From Lachnospiraceae bacterium (GTDB lineage: Bacteria > Bacillota > Clostridia > Lachnospirales > Lachnospiraceae): a stretch of 64,000 nucleotides of DNA. Where the stretch lies: positions 50,434-114,433 of the forward strand of contig JAAVZL010000012.1 of the NCBI GenBank assembly GCA_022791635.1, given 5' to 3'. The position numbers were made by a program, and so were the translations under genes. Shown piece after piece: positions 51,596 through 60,156 of the stretch (position 1 is its first letter; the number at the start of each line of letters is the position of its first letter). Below the pieces are notes generated by a model. That model saw nothing but the letters and a program-made list of their open reading frames with translations, ran no database searches and was not told the origin of the DNA.

Positions 51596-52902
51596 ATTCC
51601 TATACAACACAGATGGATGCGGCGAGAAAAGGGATTACAACCCCTCAGATGGAAGCAGTGGCCAAGAAGGAGCGAATGCCGGTGGAGCAGATCAAGAAGC
51701 TTGTGGCTGAGGGAAAGGTAGTGATTCCGGCCAATAAGCGCCATGCCTGCTTGAAGCCGGAGGGCATCGGAAGTATGCTGCGCACAAAGATCAATGTGAA
51801 TCTGGGCGTATCCAGAGACTGCAAGGACTATGAAATGGAAATGGAGAAGGTGATGAATGCCGTAAAGCTGGGAGCAGAGGCGATTATGGATCTGTCCAGC
51901 CACGGGGATACGAGGCCTTTTCGACGGAAACTGACCGGGGAATGTCCGGCTATGATTGGTACGGTTCCCGTCTATGACAGTGTGATTCATTATCAGAGGG
52001 ATCTTTCTACCCTGACGGCAAGGGATTTTGTAGAGGTGGTCCGGCTCCATGCAGAGGATGGTGTGGACTTTGTGACGCTTCACTGTGGCATTACCAGAAA
52101 AACCATAGAACAGATACGGGAGAATAAGCGGAAAATGAATCTTGTAAGCCGCGGAGGAAGCCTGGTGTTTGCCTGGATGAGTATGACCGGAGAGGAGAAT
52201 CCTTTTTATGAATACTATGACGAGATTCTGGAGATTTGTGAGGAGTATGACGTAACGCTCTCTCTGGGAGATGCCTGCCGTCCGGGCTGCCTTATGGACG
52301 CCACGGACGTATGCCAGATGGAGGAGCTGGTGCGCTTGGGAGAGCTGACAAAGCGCGCCTGGGATCACAGGGTACAGGTGATGGTGGAGGGGCCGGGACA
52401 CATGCCGCTTAACCAAGTGGCGGCCAATATGGAAGTGCAGAAAAATATTTGCAAGGGCGCGCCCTTCTATGTGCTGGGGCCTCTGGTGACGGACATTGCT
52501 CCCGGATATGATCACATTACTGCGGCGATTGGAGGAGCAGTGGCAGCCATGAGCGGCGCAGCCTTTCTCTGCTATGTAACGCCGGCGGAGCATTTGGCTC
52601 TTCCCAATGTGGAGGATGTAAAGCAGGGGATCATTGCCTCCCGAATTGCGGCTCACGCGGCGGATATTGCCAAGGGGATACCAGGGGCCAGAGATCGGGA
52701 CGACCGCATGGCAGAAGCCCGCCGGGCCCTTGACTGGGAAGCTCAGTTTGCCTGCGCCATGGATCCGGATACGGCCAGAGCTATCCGCAGTGCCCGTCTT
52801 CCGGAGGAGGATCACAGCGATACCTGCAGCATGTGTGGGAAATTTTGTGCCGTGCGGAGTATGAATAAGGCTCTTGCAGGGGAATATATTGATATTTTGT
52901 AA
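51592..52902 (+). CDS. thiC: HMP-phosphate synthase ThiC
   Basis: This 436-residue radical SAM enzyme makes the thiamin pyrimidine from AIR, a purine intermediate. The core [21 protein letters not shown] region, [16 protein letters not shown] and [11 protein letters not shown] are visible. The 4Fe-4S motif CxxCx4C sits at the end (CSMCGKFC). ATG 51592 overlaps thiD. It shares AIR with the purine path encoded upstream. Its presence, with salvage genes for the thiazole, suggests the pyrimidine is made and the thiazole imported. Confidence 0.97.
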   Translation: MNSYTTQMDAARKGITTPQMEAVAKKERMPVEQIKKLVAEGKVVIPANKRHACLKPEGIGSMLRTKINVNLGVSRDCKDYEMEMEKVMNAVKLGAEAIMDLSSHGDTRPFRRKLTGECPAMIGTVPVYDSVIHYQRDLSTLTARDFVEVVRLHAEDGVDFVTLHCGITRKTIEQIRENKRKMNLVSRGGSLVFAWMSMTGEENPFYEYYDEILEICEEYDVTLSLGDACRPGCLMDATDVCQMEELVRLGELTKRAWDHRVQVMVEGPGHMPLNQVAANMEVQKNICKGAPFYVLGPLVTDIAPGYDHITAAIGGAVAAMSGAAFLCYVTPAEHLALPNVEDVKQGIIASRIAAHAADIAKGIPGARDRDDRMAEARRALDWEAQFACAMDPDTARAIRSARLPEEDHSDTCSMCGKFCAVRSMNKALAGEYIDIL

Positions 52903-52913
52903 ATTTTTTATGA

Positions 52914-52949
52914 GAGCCAATACCCTGATAAGAAATCGAGTATTGGCTC
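52914..52949. terminator. Terminator between thiC and the Rpn gene
   Basis: GAGCCAATAC (52914-52923) and its exact complement (52940-52949) form a 10-bp stem between convergent genes. T-rich runs lie on both sides, which suits a two-way terminator, but neither run is strong. Confidence 0.6.
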
Positions 52950-52994
52950 CTATTTACATTATGTTCTAATTTTCAAGCGAACTAAGACTTATAC

Positions 52995-54014
52995 CTAAGA
53001 GGCCTGATTTTCCAATTCCTGAATTCTGCGCAAAGCCTGTTCCAATTGCTCTTTCGTCTGTCCTAGTTGCTCTTTCGTCTGTCCTAATTTTTCTTCTGTA
53101 AGTGCCAGCTCTTCTTTTTTATGATCCAGCTCTTCCTGCATTTCATCGATCATCAGCTGTACCGTATTTCGGTCCAGCTCCTGCAGCTCTTTTGAAAAAA
53201 GTCCCATGATATCCTCCATATTCCGGCACATTTCATATACCTCATCATACATGGGCTTAAATTGTGGATAAGCCCTGATAAGCCTTGCAATTTCCACCGG
53301 CTCATCCGTACTTAAAAACATAAGCCATGCATTCAATTTCCCGGCTATGTCTTTATTTTGCTGTGTTTTTTTGAAAATGTCAATAGGGATAAAGATATAT
53401 TTCTGAAGAAGTTCGATCTCGATTCCGGTGTCTGACTGCTGCTCACATCGGTGTATGTAATGATTGGGATATTGATGGAATTCATGGGGACTGGACTCGA
53501 ATAGTACGATATTGTAAACAGATTTTATATCGCGGTAGCTGAACTTTTTCCGCTTTTTACTGCGCACCCGCTTGTATTGTCGCAGCAGCAAATCCGCAGA
53601 ATAGCAGGCGCTGCGCTCTCCCGGGAATTTGTAACCAATTTTTTGAACCTCTACATTGGCCAGGCTTCCGTCTTGAAGCTCTACTACGATATCCGTAACT
53701 AACAGGGTGCTTTCGTCTGCAATGCGAGTAGAATCGTTTGGCAATACGGTATGGATTTTTACCCGGATCCCAAGAATCAGAGATAAAAATTCATTCAGCC
53801 GTTCCGGTGCGCTTTCCGGATTCATAACCTCTTTAAAAAAGGAATCATAGAGCATTCTGGGACCCTTTACCCCAATACAGAATTGCAAAAACTCCTGCTG
53901 CTGTTCTTCCGTCCAGGAGTAAAACAGCTCTGAAAGCTCCTTTTTTTCATGAATCTGTGTCAACACCTCCTCTCGTTCCTGAATCATGGGAAAATACTGT
54001 TTTAAATCTGTCAT
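52995..54014 (-). CDS. Rpn-family PD-(D/E)XK nuclease/transposase-like protein
   Basis: This 339-residue protein belongs to the Rpn/YhgA group. The nuclease core reads ESTLLVTDIVVELQDGSLANVEVQ, with Asp and the E-x-Q end of the catalytic motif, and FPGERSACYSADLLLRQY follows. The middle is helical. The last 60 residues are a coiled coil made of heptad-like repeats (KLGQTKEQLGQTKEQLEQ), matching a 21-bp DNA repeat at about 53040-53095. Rpn proteins promote RecA-independent recombination in E. coli. It is the only gene right of the origin transcribed against the others, as expected for an acquired gene. Confidence 0.85.
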   Translation of the reverse strand: MTDLKQYFPMIQEREEVLTQIHEKKELSELFYSWTEEQQQEFLQFCIGVKGPRMLYDSFFKEVMNPESAPERLNEFLSLILGIRVKIHTVLPNDSTRIADESTLLVTDIVVELQDGSLANVEVQKIGYKFPGERSACYSADLLLRQYKRVRSKKRKKFSYRDIKSVYNIVLFESSPHEFHQYPNHYIHRCEQQSDTGIEIELLQKYIFIPIDIFKKTQQNKDIAGKLNAWLMFLSTDEPVEIARLIRAYPQFKPMYDEVYEMCRNMEDIMGLFSKELQELDRNTVQLMIDEMQEELDHKKEELALTEEKLGQTKEQLGQTKEQLEQALRRIQELENQAS

Positions 54015-54205
54015 AAACCTACTCCTTTCCTACGGTTTTTTACCTTTTTTCTACAGAATTCTTTCCATAAATTTGCTGAAAATTGCTCCGAAACGGAGAT
54101 ACTGACAAAAGAAAAAAGAAAGCTGAAAAATGAAATTGGGAAAATATTCCTTTTTCTAAATGCTATCATAACATAAGATCCAAATTTTTACAAGAACAAA
54201 ATTCA

Positions 54206-54234
54206 TTGACAAACCAGAGGAGAACCGCTATACT
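54206..54234 (+). promoter_or_regulatory. Strong sigma-A promoter of the SRP RNA gene
   Basis: TTGACA (54206-54211) and TATACT (54229-54234) have a 17-bp spacer, fitting a highly expressed stable RNA. The 190 bp before it, upstream of the Rpn start, hold nothing else I recognise. Confidence 0.85.
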
Positions 54235-54240
54235 AGAAAT

Positions 54241-54506
54241 CTGAAATTGTTTAAAATTTCCGCACAGCCGGGGAGTTAGCGGTGCCCTGTACCCGCAATC
54301 CGCTACAGCGGGGGTGATATCCTGCCTCGGACCTTGAAATTGCATGCAGCCCTCTGTGAGCAGCATTGACGCCTGGGTCTTGCGCAACGGAAATCTGTGA
54401 ACCGGGTCAGGTCAGGAATGGAGCAGCCCTAAGCAGAACCTTCTGTGTGCCGCGAGGCTGCCTGGGCCGAGCGGGCTTAGGAGGTAACTGGTGTCGTTTC
54501 GGGTTC
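54241..54506 (+). ncRNA. ffs: Signal recognition particle RNA, large bacterial type
   Basis: The Alu-like 5' part GGGGAGTTAGCGGTGCCCTG then CCCGCAATCCGCTACAGC is typical of Gram-positive 6S-type SRP RNA. The SRP54-binding helix 8 shows GGTCAGGTCAGGAATGGAGC and then AGCCCTAAGCAGAACC. The predicted length is about 265 nt; the exact ends are uncertain. It targets membrane and secreted proteins together with Ffh. Confidence 0.92.
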
Positions 54507-54546
54507 AAAGCAGGATGTGCGGATTATAATAAAGCTTTGAAGAGGA

Positions 54547-54578
54547 GTTATTGCAGAGGCAGTAATTCCTTTTTTGCA
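54547..54578 (+). terminator. Possible terminator of the SRP RNA transcript
   Basis: TTATTGC and GCAGTAA pair across a 4-nt loop (7 bp including one G-T), followed by TTCCTTTTTTG. It lies about 50 bp past the mature RNA and before the radical SAM gene. Confidence 0.6.
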
Positions 54579-54621
54579 ATATCTAAGACAAAAGTTTGCA
54601 CCGGGAAGGATGGGAAGGCAT

Positions 54622-56373
54622 ATGAGAATTCTGCTCACAGCCATCAATGCAAAATATATCCATTCCAATCTGGCCGTCTACAGCCTTAAGGCGGCAGCAA
54701 AAGAGCTGTCCACTCATGTGGAGGCGGCGGAATTCACCATCAATCACAGAACAGAGGAGATCCTTCGGGAAATCTACGGAAGAAAGCCGGATGTCCTGCT
54801 GTTCTCCTGCTATATCTGGAATGTGGAGATGGTAAAGGAGCTGACGGGGCTGTGCGCCAAGGTGCTGCCTGGAGTGCCAATCTGGCTGGGAGGGCCGGAG
54901 GTGAGCTATTGCGCCCGGGAGCTTTTGACAGAACATCCGGAGATTACGGGAATTTTAACCGGAGAGGGCGAGGAGAGCTTTCGACTGCTGACAGAGTGTT
55001 ATGTAAGACACACCGAGGGCTTTCGTGAGATTCCGGGGGCCGTATTTCGGGTCTCAAAAATAAAGCCGGAGGGACAAAAGGAAGAAGAGAAAGCAGAGAG
55101 TAAAAATCAGATTCACAGTAACGAACCCGGAAATCCCCTTGTCTTAAGCACTTTGCCCTTCCCTTATGAGAATTTTGCGGATTTTGAACACCGCATCATT
55201 TACTATGAATCCGCCCGGGGCTGTCCCTTTTCCTGCAGCTACTGTCTTTCTTCCATAGATAAGCGGCTGCGGTTTCGGGATTTGAAGCTGGTATTTAAAG
55301 AGCTCCAATGCTTTCTTGATGCACGGGTGCCCCAGGTAAAATTTGTAGACCGCACCTTCAACTGCAACCGCCACCATGCCATGGCAATCTGGACATATCT
55401 TCTGGAGCATGACAACGGGGTGACGAATTTCCACTTTGAGATTGCGGCAGATCTTCTCACGGAAGAAGAGCTTGCCCTCATGGCCCGTATGCGCCCGGGC
55501 CTGATTCAGCTGGAGATCGGAGTGCAGTCCGTAAACCAGGCCACGCTGGAGGCCATTCACCGGCAGACCAACCTTGAGAAGGTGAGGGCCCATGTGGAGC
55601 GGATTCGCGCCATGGGAACCATTCATCAGCATTTGGACCTGATTGCCGGCCTGCCCTTTGAGGATTATAAAAGCTTCGTCCATTCCTTTGACCAGGTATT
55701 TGCCGTGAGGCCGGAGCAGTTGCAGCTGGGCTTTCTCAAGGTGCTTAAGGGAACTGCCATGGAGCAGGATGCGAAAAGCTTTGGAATCGTCTGTCAGGAA
55801 AAGCCGCCCTATGAGGTTTTGTATACCCGCTGGCTTTCCTTTTCCGATATTTTACAGCTAAAGGCAATTGAAGAAATGGTGGAAATCTATTATAATAGTC
55901 ATCAATTCCGGCATACACTGGAGGAGATCCTTGAACGCTTTGCCTCACCCTTTGCATTCTTTGAGAGGCTGTCCGGCTTTTACGAGAGAGAAGGTCTGAA
56001 CGGAAGAAGCCATTCCCGTATCCGGCGGTATGAAATTCTTCTTGCTTTTATCCGGGAGCTTGTGCCGGAGGAGGAAATGAGATATCGGGAGCTTTTGACG
56101 GTGGATCTCTATCTTCGGGAGAAGGTAAAAAGCCGTCCCTCCTTTGCATTGGATCAAAGCCCTTATGAAACAGAGCTTCGAGGGATCCGAAAGCAGGCGG
56201 GAAAAGAGAAGCACGTGGAGGCCCTGACCTTTCAGAGAGAGGATCCCCTCTACCTGATCTTTGATTACGGAAGAAGACATCCGCTGACCCGGGACGTCTG
56301 TGTCACAGTGTGGAGAGAAGGAACGGAAGCGGCGGTCAAATTGGGAACGAAAGAGGAAGCAAACACATGGTAA
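54622..56373 (+). CDS. B12-binding-type radical SAM protein (DUF4080-like)
   Basis: This 583-residue protein has an N-terminal B12-binding-like Rossmann domain (about 1-135, PDVLLFSCYIWN, WLGGPEVSYC). The radical SAM barrel has the cluster Cys at 201, 205 and 208 (CPFSCSYC), and a C-terminal helical region is close to DUF4080 as I recall it. The DxHxxG motif that holds cobalamin is not visible, so it may not bind B12. ATG 54622 is preferred because homologues begin MRILLTAIN; an ATG at 54610 is possible. The substrate is unknown. Confidence 0.87.
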   Translation: MRILLTAINAKYIHSNLAVYSLKAAAKELSTHVEAAEFTINHRTEEILREIYGRKPDVLLFSCYIWNVEMVKELTGLCAKVLPGVPIWLGGPEVSYCARELLTEHPEITGILTGEGEESFRLLTECYVRHTEGFREIPGAVFRVSKIKPEGQKEEEKAESKNQIHSNEPGNPLVLSTLPFPYENFADFEHRIIYYESARGCPFSCSYCLSSIDKRLRFRDLKLVFKELQCFLDARVPQVKFVDRTFNCNRHHAMAIWTYLLEHDNGVTNFHFEIAADLLTEEELALMARMRPGLIQLEIGVQSVNQATLEAIHRQTNLEKVRAHVERIRAMGTIHQHLDLIAGLPFEDYKSFVHSFDQVFAVRPEQLQLGFLKVLKGTAMEQDAKSFGIVCQEKPPYEVLYTRWLSFSDILQLKAIEEMVEIYYNSHQFRHTLEEILERFASPFAFFERLSGFYEREGLNGRSHSRIRRYEILLAFIRELVPEEEMRYRELLTVDLYLREKVKSRPSFALDQSPYETELRGIRKQAGKEKHVEALTFQREDPLYLIFDYGRRHPLTRDVCVTVWREGTEAAVKLGTKEEANTW

Positions 56374-57080
56374 ATACATACATTGCCCTGGATTTGGAGA
56401 CCACGGGGCTTAACCCCTCCCGGGATCGAATCCTGGAGATTGGCGCCGTAAAGGTGGTAGAGGGACAGATTGCAGATACCTACGAGAACCTGGTAAATCC
56501 GGGCCGAAGCATTGGCCGGTGGATTGAGGAGCTCACAGGCATTACGGAGGAAATGGCAAGGACCGGAAGGGATACCGGGGAAGCCCTTAGGGAGCTTTTG
56601 GAATTCTGCGGGAATCTGCCCCTGCTGGGCCACAATATCATCTTTGATTACAGCTTTATCAAGCAGAACGCAGTCAATTTGAATCTGGAATTTGAAAGGG
56701 AAGGCATTGACACCCTGAAAATTGCCCGCGCCCTGTTTCCCGAGATGGAGCATCGAAGCCTCCAGGCTCTCGTAAGCTATTATCAGATTCCTCAGGAGCA
56801 GGCCCACCGGGCGGCCTCCGATGCCTTGTCTGCCATGGAGCTTTACCGGCGCATGCGGGAGGACTTTCCCGACAGTCCCGAGGAGCTTTTTAAGCCGAAG
56901 CCCCTGGTTTACAGTGTGAAAAAACAGGGCCCCATTACGCCTGCGCAAAAAGGGTACTTGAATGATCTGCTAAAATATCATAAAATAGCCTTGGAGATGT
57001 CTGTGGATAGTCTCACAAAAAATGAAGCATCAAGGATCATTGACCGCATTATATTGGAATATGGGAGGATTCAAAGATGA
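56367..57080 (+). CDS. DnaQ-like 3'-5' exonuclease
   Basis: This 237-residue DEDD-family exonuclease has Exo I DLETTGLNPSRDRILEIGA, Exo II as GHNIIFDYSF and Exo III as HRAASDALSAMELY (HxxxD, the DEDDh type). A C-terminal part of about 60 residues (PAQKGYLNDLLKYHKI, LTKNEASRIIDRII) resembles small domains added to DinG/PolC-like nucleases. ATG 56367 overlaps the previous stop. It could be a proofreading or repair exonuclease. Confidence 0.9.
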   Translation: MVNTYIALDLETTGLNPSRDRILEIGAVKVVEGQIADTYENLVNPGRSIGRWIEELTGITEEMARTGRDTGEALRELLEFCGNLPLLGHNIIFDYSFIKQNAVNLNLEFEREGIDTLKIARALFPEMEHRSLQALVSYYQIPQEQAHRAASDALSAMELYRRMREDFPDSPEELFKPKPLVYSVKKQGPITPAQKGYLNDLLKYHKIALEMSVDSLTKNEASRIIDRIILEYGRIQR

Positions 57081-57178
57081 ATTGGTACAGTAAAAAGACA
57101 AGAAAGATCATTTCCACAGTGATCATCGTAATTGTAGTTGTGGCTATGGTCGTACCCCTTTTGAGCTACGCGCTTTAA
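57077..57178 (+). CDS. Small single-span membrane protein, 33 residues
   Basis: It begins MNWYSKKTRKI and then has one strong hydrophobic stretch (about residues 12-31) ending PLLSYAL. The start overlaps the exonuclease stop by 4 bp (ATGA). GGGAGG lies upstream at 57062-57067. It is most likely a real microprotein, because the N-terminal Lys-rich, single-span layout and translational coupling are typical of such genes in Lachnospiraceae as I remember them. The function is unknown. Confidence 0.65.
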   Translation: MNWYSKKTRKIISTVIIVIVVVAMVVPLLSYAL

Positions 57179-57213
57179 GAGAGGCCATCGGAATCAGAAA
57201 AGAGGAAGAGACT

Positions 57214-58656
57214 ATGAAAAGGTTTGTTGGAGCCGGGCTTTTGCTTGCTCTTATCCTTGCCTTGGCAGGCATGGAGAGCCGGGAGGCGCTGGCAAAGGAA
57301 AAAGAAGAGCCCACCATCCACACGGGGATTTATGCGGATGACATCGATCTGTCCGGCATGACTGTGGGAGAGGCAAAGGCAGAGCTTAATGCCTATGTGA
57401 ATCAGCTTCGGGAGGAAACCCTGACCCTTGAGATTTTTGATGAGCAGGTGGAGGTTACCCTGGGAGAGCTGGGCTTAAGCTGCACGAACATGGATGTGGC
57501 GAAGGAGGCTGCCCAGCTTGGCAAGACGGGCAATGTGATTCAGCGCTATAAGGACCGCATGGATCTGGAGCACGAAAATAAGGTTTATGAGCTTACCTGG
57601 AGCATCGACTCCGGCGCAGTGCGAAGCTTTGTGTCAACGGAGTGTGTGAAATTTGACTCCGAGGCCGAGGATGCAACCTTAAAGCGGGAGAACGGCGTAT
57701 TTGAGATCGTGGACGGAAATACCGGCACAAAGCTGGATGTGGAGGGTTCTGTGCAGGCCATCCTTGATTATGTGGAGAACGAGTGGAACAAGGAGAACGG
57801 AACCATTACCCTTCCCGTGGAGACCGATTACCCCAGGGGAAGCAAGGAGGAGCTAAGCCGGGTAAAGGATGTGCTTGGAACCTTTACCACCAGCTATTCC
57901 ACATCGGGCCCCAGTAGAAGCCAGAATGTAGCCAACGGCGCCCGGCTCATCAACGGGACCGTGCTCTATCCGGGAGATACCTTTTCCGCCTATGAGGTGG
58001 TAAGCCCCTTTTCCAGGGAGAACGGCTACGAGATGGCAGGCTCCTACCTGAACGGAAAGGTGGTAGACAGCTTGGGCGGCGGCATCTGTCAGGTATCCAC
58101 CACTCTGTACAACGCCGTGCTTCTCTCGGAGCTTGAGGTTGTGGAACGGTCCAATCACTCCATGATTGTAACCTATGTGGATCCTTCGGCAGACGCAGCC
58201 ATTGCGGGAACCTATAAGGACTTTAAATTTAAGAACGATACGGATGCGCCCATCTATATCGAGGGCTATACGGCGGACAAGAAAATTACCTTCACCATCT
58301 ATGGGGAGGAGACGAGACCGGCTAATCGTACCATTCAGTATGTGAGCCAGACCTTAAGCGTCACCGAGCCCGGTGTCGTGATCATAGCGGATCCGGGACA
58401 GCCCATTGGCTTTCGGGCCGTGGAGGGCGCACATCGGGGCATGCAGGCAGAGCTGTATAAGCATGTGTATGTAAACGGTGTGGAGGAGAGCGTGACCAAG
58501 GTAAACAAGAGTACCTATAATCCCTCTCCCAGAACCGTAGTTGTGGGCGTGGCCGGTGATGAGGGCATGTCTGCGGAGATGCTGGAGGCAGTGGCGACCC
58601 AGGATGAGGGAATCGTAAATGCGGTTCTGGCCTCCTGTATTGAGCGTATGCAGTAG
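57214..58656 (+). CDS. VanW-family exported protein with peptidoglycan-binding domain
   Basis: This 480-residue protein has a signal peptide (1-27). The N-terminal part (about 35-200) matches the peptidoglycan-binding region found ahead of VanW (YADDIDLSGMTVGEAKAELN). The VanW domain carries SRSQNVANGARLINGT, FSRENGYEMAGSY and GGGICQVSTTLYNAVL near residues 235-310. A G5-like tail follows. VanW is of unknown activity and occurs in vancomycin-B clusters but also widely without resistance; no van genes are nearby, so resistance should not be inferred. Confidence 0.92.
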   Translation: MKRFVGAGLLLALILALAGMESREALAKEKEEPTIHTGIYADDIDLSGMTVGEAKAELNAYVNQLREETLTLEIFDEQVEVTLGELGLSCTNMDVAKEAAQLGKTGNVIQRYKDRMDLEHENKVYELTWSIDSGAVRSFVSTECVKFDSEAEDATLKRENGVFEIVDGNTGTKLDVEGSVQAILDYVENEWNKENGTITLPVETDYPRGSKEELSRVKDVLGTFTTSYSTSGPSRSQNVANGARLINGTVLYPGDTFSAYEVVSPFSRENGYEMAGSYLNGKVVDSLGGGICQVSTTLYNAVLLSELEVVERSNHSMIVTYVDPSADAAIAGTYKDFKFKNDTDAPIYIEGYTADKKITFTIYGEETRPANRTIQYVSQTLSVTEPGVVIIADPGQPIGFRAVEGAHRGMQAELYKHVYVNGVEESVTKVNKSTYNPSPRTVVVGVAGDEGMSAEMLEAVATQDEGIVNAVLASCIERMQ

Positions 58657-58669
58657 GAGCGGACAGTGG

Positions 58670-59692
58670 ATGAAGGTGGGAAAGGTCTCGGAGACCATTT
58701 TAAAGAGAAGCATTTTTAAGCAAATCCGCACAAAGCGGGAGGAGGTACTTTTAGGAGCCGGCGTGGGAGAGGACTGTGCGGCGGTGAAGCTTTCCCCCGG
58801 GGAGGTATTTGTGCTTTCCACGGATCCCATTACGGGAACCATAAAGGATGTGGGAAATCTGGCCATTCAGGTGACGGTCAATGACCTGGCCAGCAGCGGG
58901 GCGGAGCCTGTGGGCGTCATGCTTACGGTGCTGCTTCCAAAGGCCGTTACCGAGGAGGATATCCGGGAAATGATGAGCCAGGTGGAGGAGGCCTGCTCTG
59001 TATTTCAGATTCAGGTGATGGGCGGCCACACGGAGGTGACGGCGGCCGTGGCGCAGCCGGTGATCAGCGTCACCGGAGTGGGAAAGGCCAGGGAGGATCA
59101 GCTGATTTCCACTGCCGGGGCAAAGGTCGGACAGGATATTCTGGTGACCAAATGGATCGGGATAGAGGGAACCTCCATCATTGCAAAGGAAAAGGAGGAG
59201 GAGCTGGGGAAACGATTCTCCAAATCCTTTGTGGAGACAGCCAAGGGCTTTGATCAGTACCTTTCGGTGCTGCCTGAGGCGAGGCTGGCGGTGAAGCTTG
59301 GCGTGAGCGCCATGCACGATGTGACGGAGGGCGGCATCTACGGAGCTTTGTGGGAGCTGGCGGAGGCTTCCGGTATTGGTCTTGAGATAGATTTAAAAGC
59401 CATCCCCATCCGTCAGGAGACGGTGGAGGTGTGTGAGCACTTCGGTCTGAATCCCTACTATTTGATTTCCAGTGGCTGCATGCTGATGGCAGGGGATCGG
59501 GGCCATGACCTGGTGCGGGAGCTCAAAAAGGCGGGAATCCCGGCGGCCGTGATCGGCAAGGCTGTGGAGGGGAAGGCCCGGAGAATCTTAAACGGCGAGG
59601 AAGAAGCCTTCCTGGAAAGACCCAGGACGGATGAGCTTTATAAAATATATCAATTAGAACAGGAGACAGAGGAATGCGGGAAAAAATTTTAA
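58670..59692 (+). CDS. AIR-synthase-related/HypE-like protein
   Basis: This 340-residue protein of the PurM-like ATP-grasp superfamily has GVGEDCAAVKL and LSTDPITGTIKDVGNLAIQVTVNDLASSGAEPVGV near the N-terminus (ATP and metal site), and GGHTEVTAAV and HDVTEGGIYGAL. It resembles hydrogenase-maturation HypE more than PurM but lacks the HypE C-terminal Cys motif (it ends ECGKKF). ATG 58670 is chosen because the match begins there; it follows GGAGCGG. The role is unclear. It overlaps the Lrp gene by 19 bp. Confidence 0.85.
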   Translation: MKVGKVSETILKRSIFKQIRTKREEVLLGAGVGEDCAAVKLSPGEVFVLSTDPITGTIKDVGNLAIQVTVNDLASSGAEPVGVMLTVLLPKAVTEEDIREMMSQVEEACSVFQIQVMGGHTEVTAAVAQPVISVTGVGKAREDQLISTAGAKVGQDILVTKWIGIEGTSIIAKEKEEELGKRFSKSFVETAKGFDQYLSVLPEARLAVKLGVSAMHDVTEGGIYGALWELAEASGIGLEIDLKAIPIRQETVEVCEHFGLNPYYLISSGCMLMAGDRGHDLVRELKKAGIPAAVIGKAVEGKARRILNGEEEAFLERPRTDELYKIYQLEQETEECGKKF

Positions 59693-60156
59693 CCTTTATA
59701 GAAAAAAACAGCCGTGTAGACTTAAAGGATCTGGCGGTGATGCTAGGCGTGGACGAGGTGACGGTGGCCAATGAGATTGCGGATATGGAGAAGGAGGGCG
59801 TCATCTGCGGTTATCACACCCTCATTGACTGGGAAAAGACAGGAGAGGAGAAGCTGACGGCTCTCATTGAGGTAAAGGTAACGCCTCAGCGGGGCCTGGG
59901 CTTTGATAAGGTGGCGGAGCGGATCTACAACTATGCGGAGGTAGACAGCGTTTATCTGATCTCCGGCGGTTTTGACTTTATGGTGATGATTGAGGGAAAA
60001 ACCATGCGTGACGTGGCGCAGTTTGTATCCGACAAGCTCTCTCCCCTGGATACGGTCTTAAGCACGGCTACCCATTTTGTGCTGAAGAAGTATAAGGATC
60101 ACGGATCCATTATGGTACATAAATCAAAGGATGAAAGGATGCTGATGACGCTGTGA
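59674..60156 (+). CDS. Lrp/AsnC-family transcriptional regulator
   Basis: This 160-residue regulator has an N-terminal winged helix (VDLKDLAVMLGVDEVTVANEIADMEKEGVI) and a C-terminal RAM domain (LTALIEVKVTP, FDFMVMIEGKT). Such regulators sense amino acids. The start overlaps the previous gene, and the stop overlaps the next start by 4 bp (GTGA). It likely controls the aminotransferase next to it. Confidence 0.93.
   Translation: MREKILTFIEKNSRVDLKDLAVMLGVDEVTVANEIADMEKEGVICGYHTLIDWEKTGEEKLTALIEVKVTPQRGLGFDKVAERIYNYAEVDSVYLISGGFDFMVMIEGKTMRDVAQFVSDKLSPLDTVLSTATHFVLKKYKDHGSIMVHKSKDERMLMTL

Noticed and set aside
51424..52920. A 498-codon frame on the minus strand opposite thiD/thiC
   Set aside because: It mirrors well-supported thiamin genes, with His/Leu/Arg-rich composition and no family resemblance.
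57214..58656. Vancomycin resistance from the VanW gene
   Set aside because: VanW alone is widespread in Clostridia; no vanA/B ligase, vanH or vanX is in the window.
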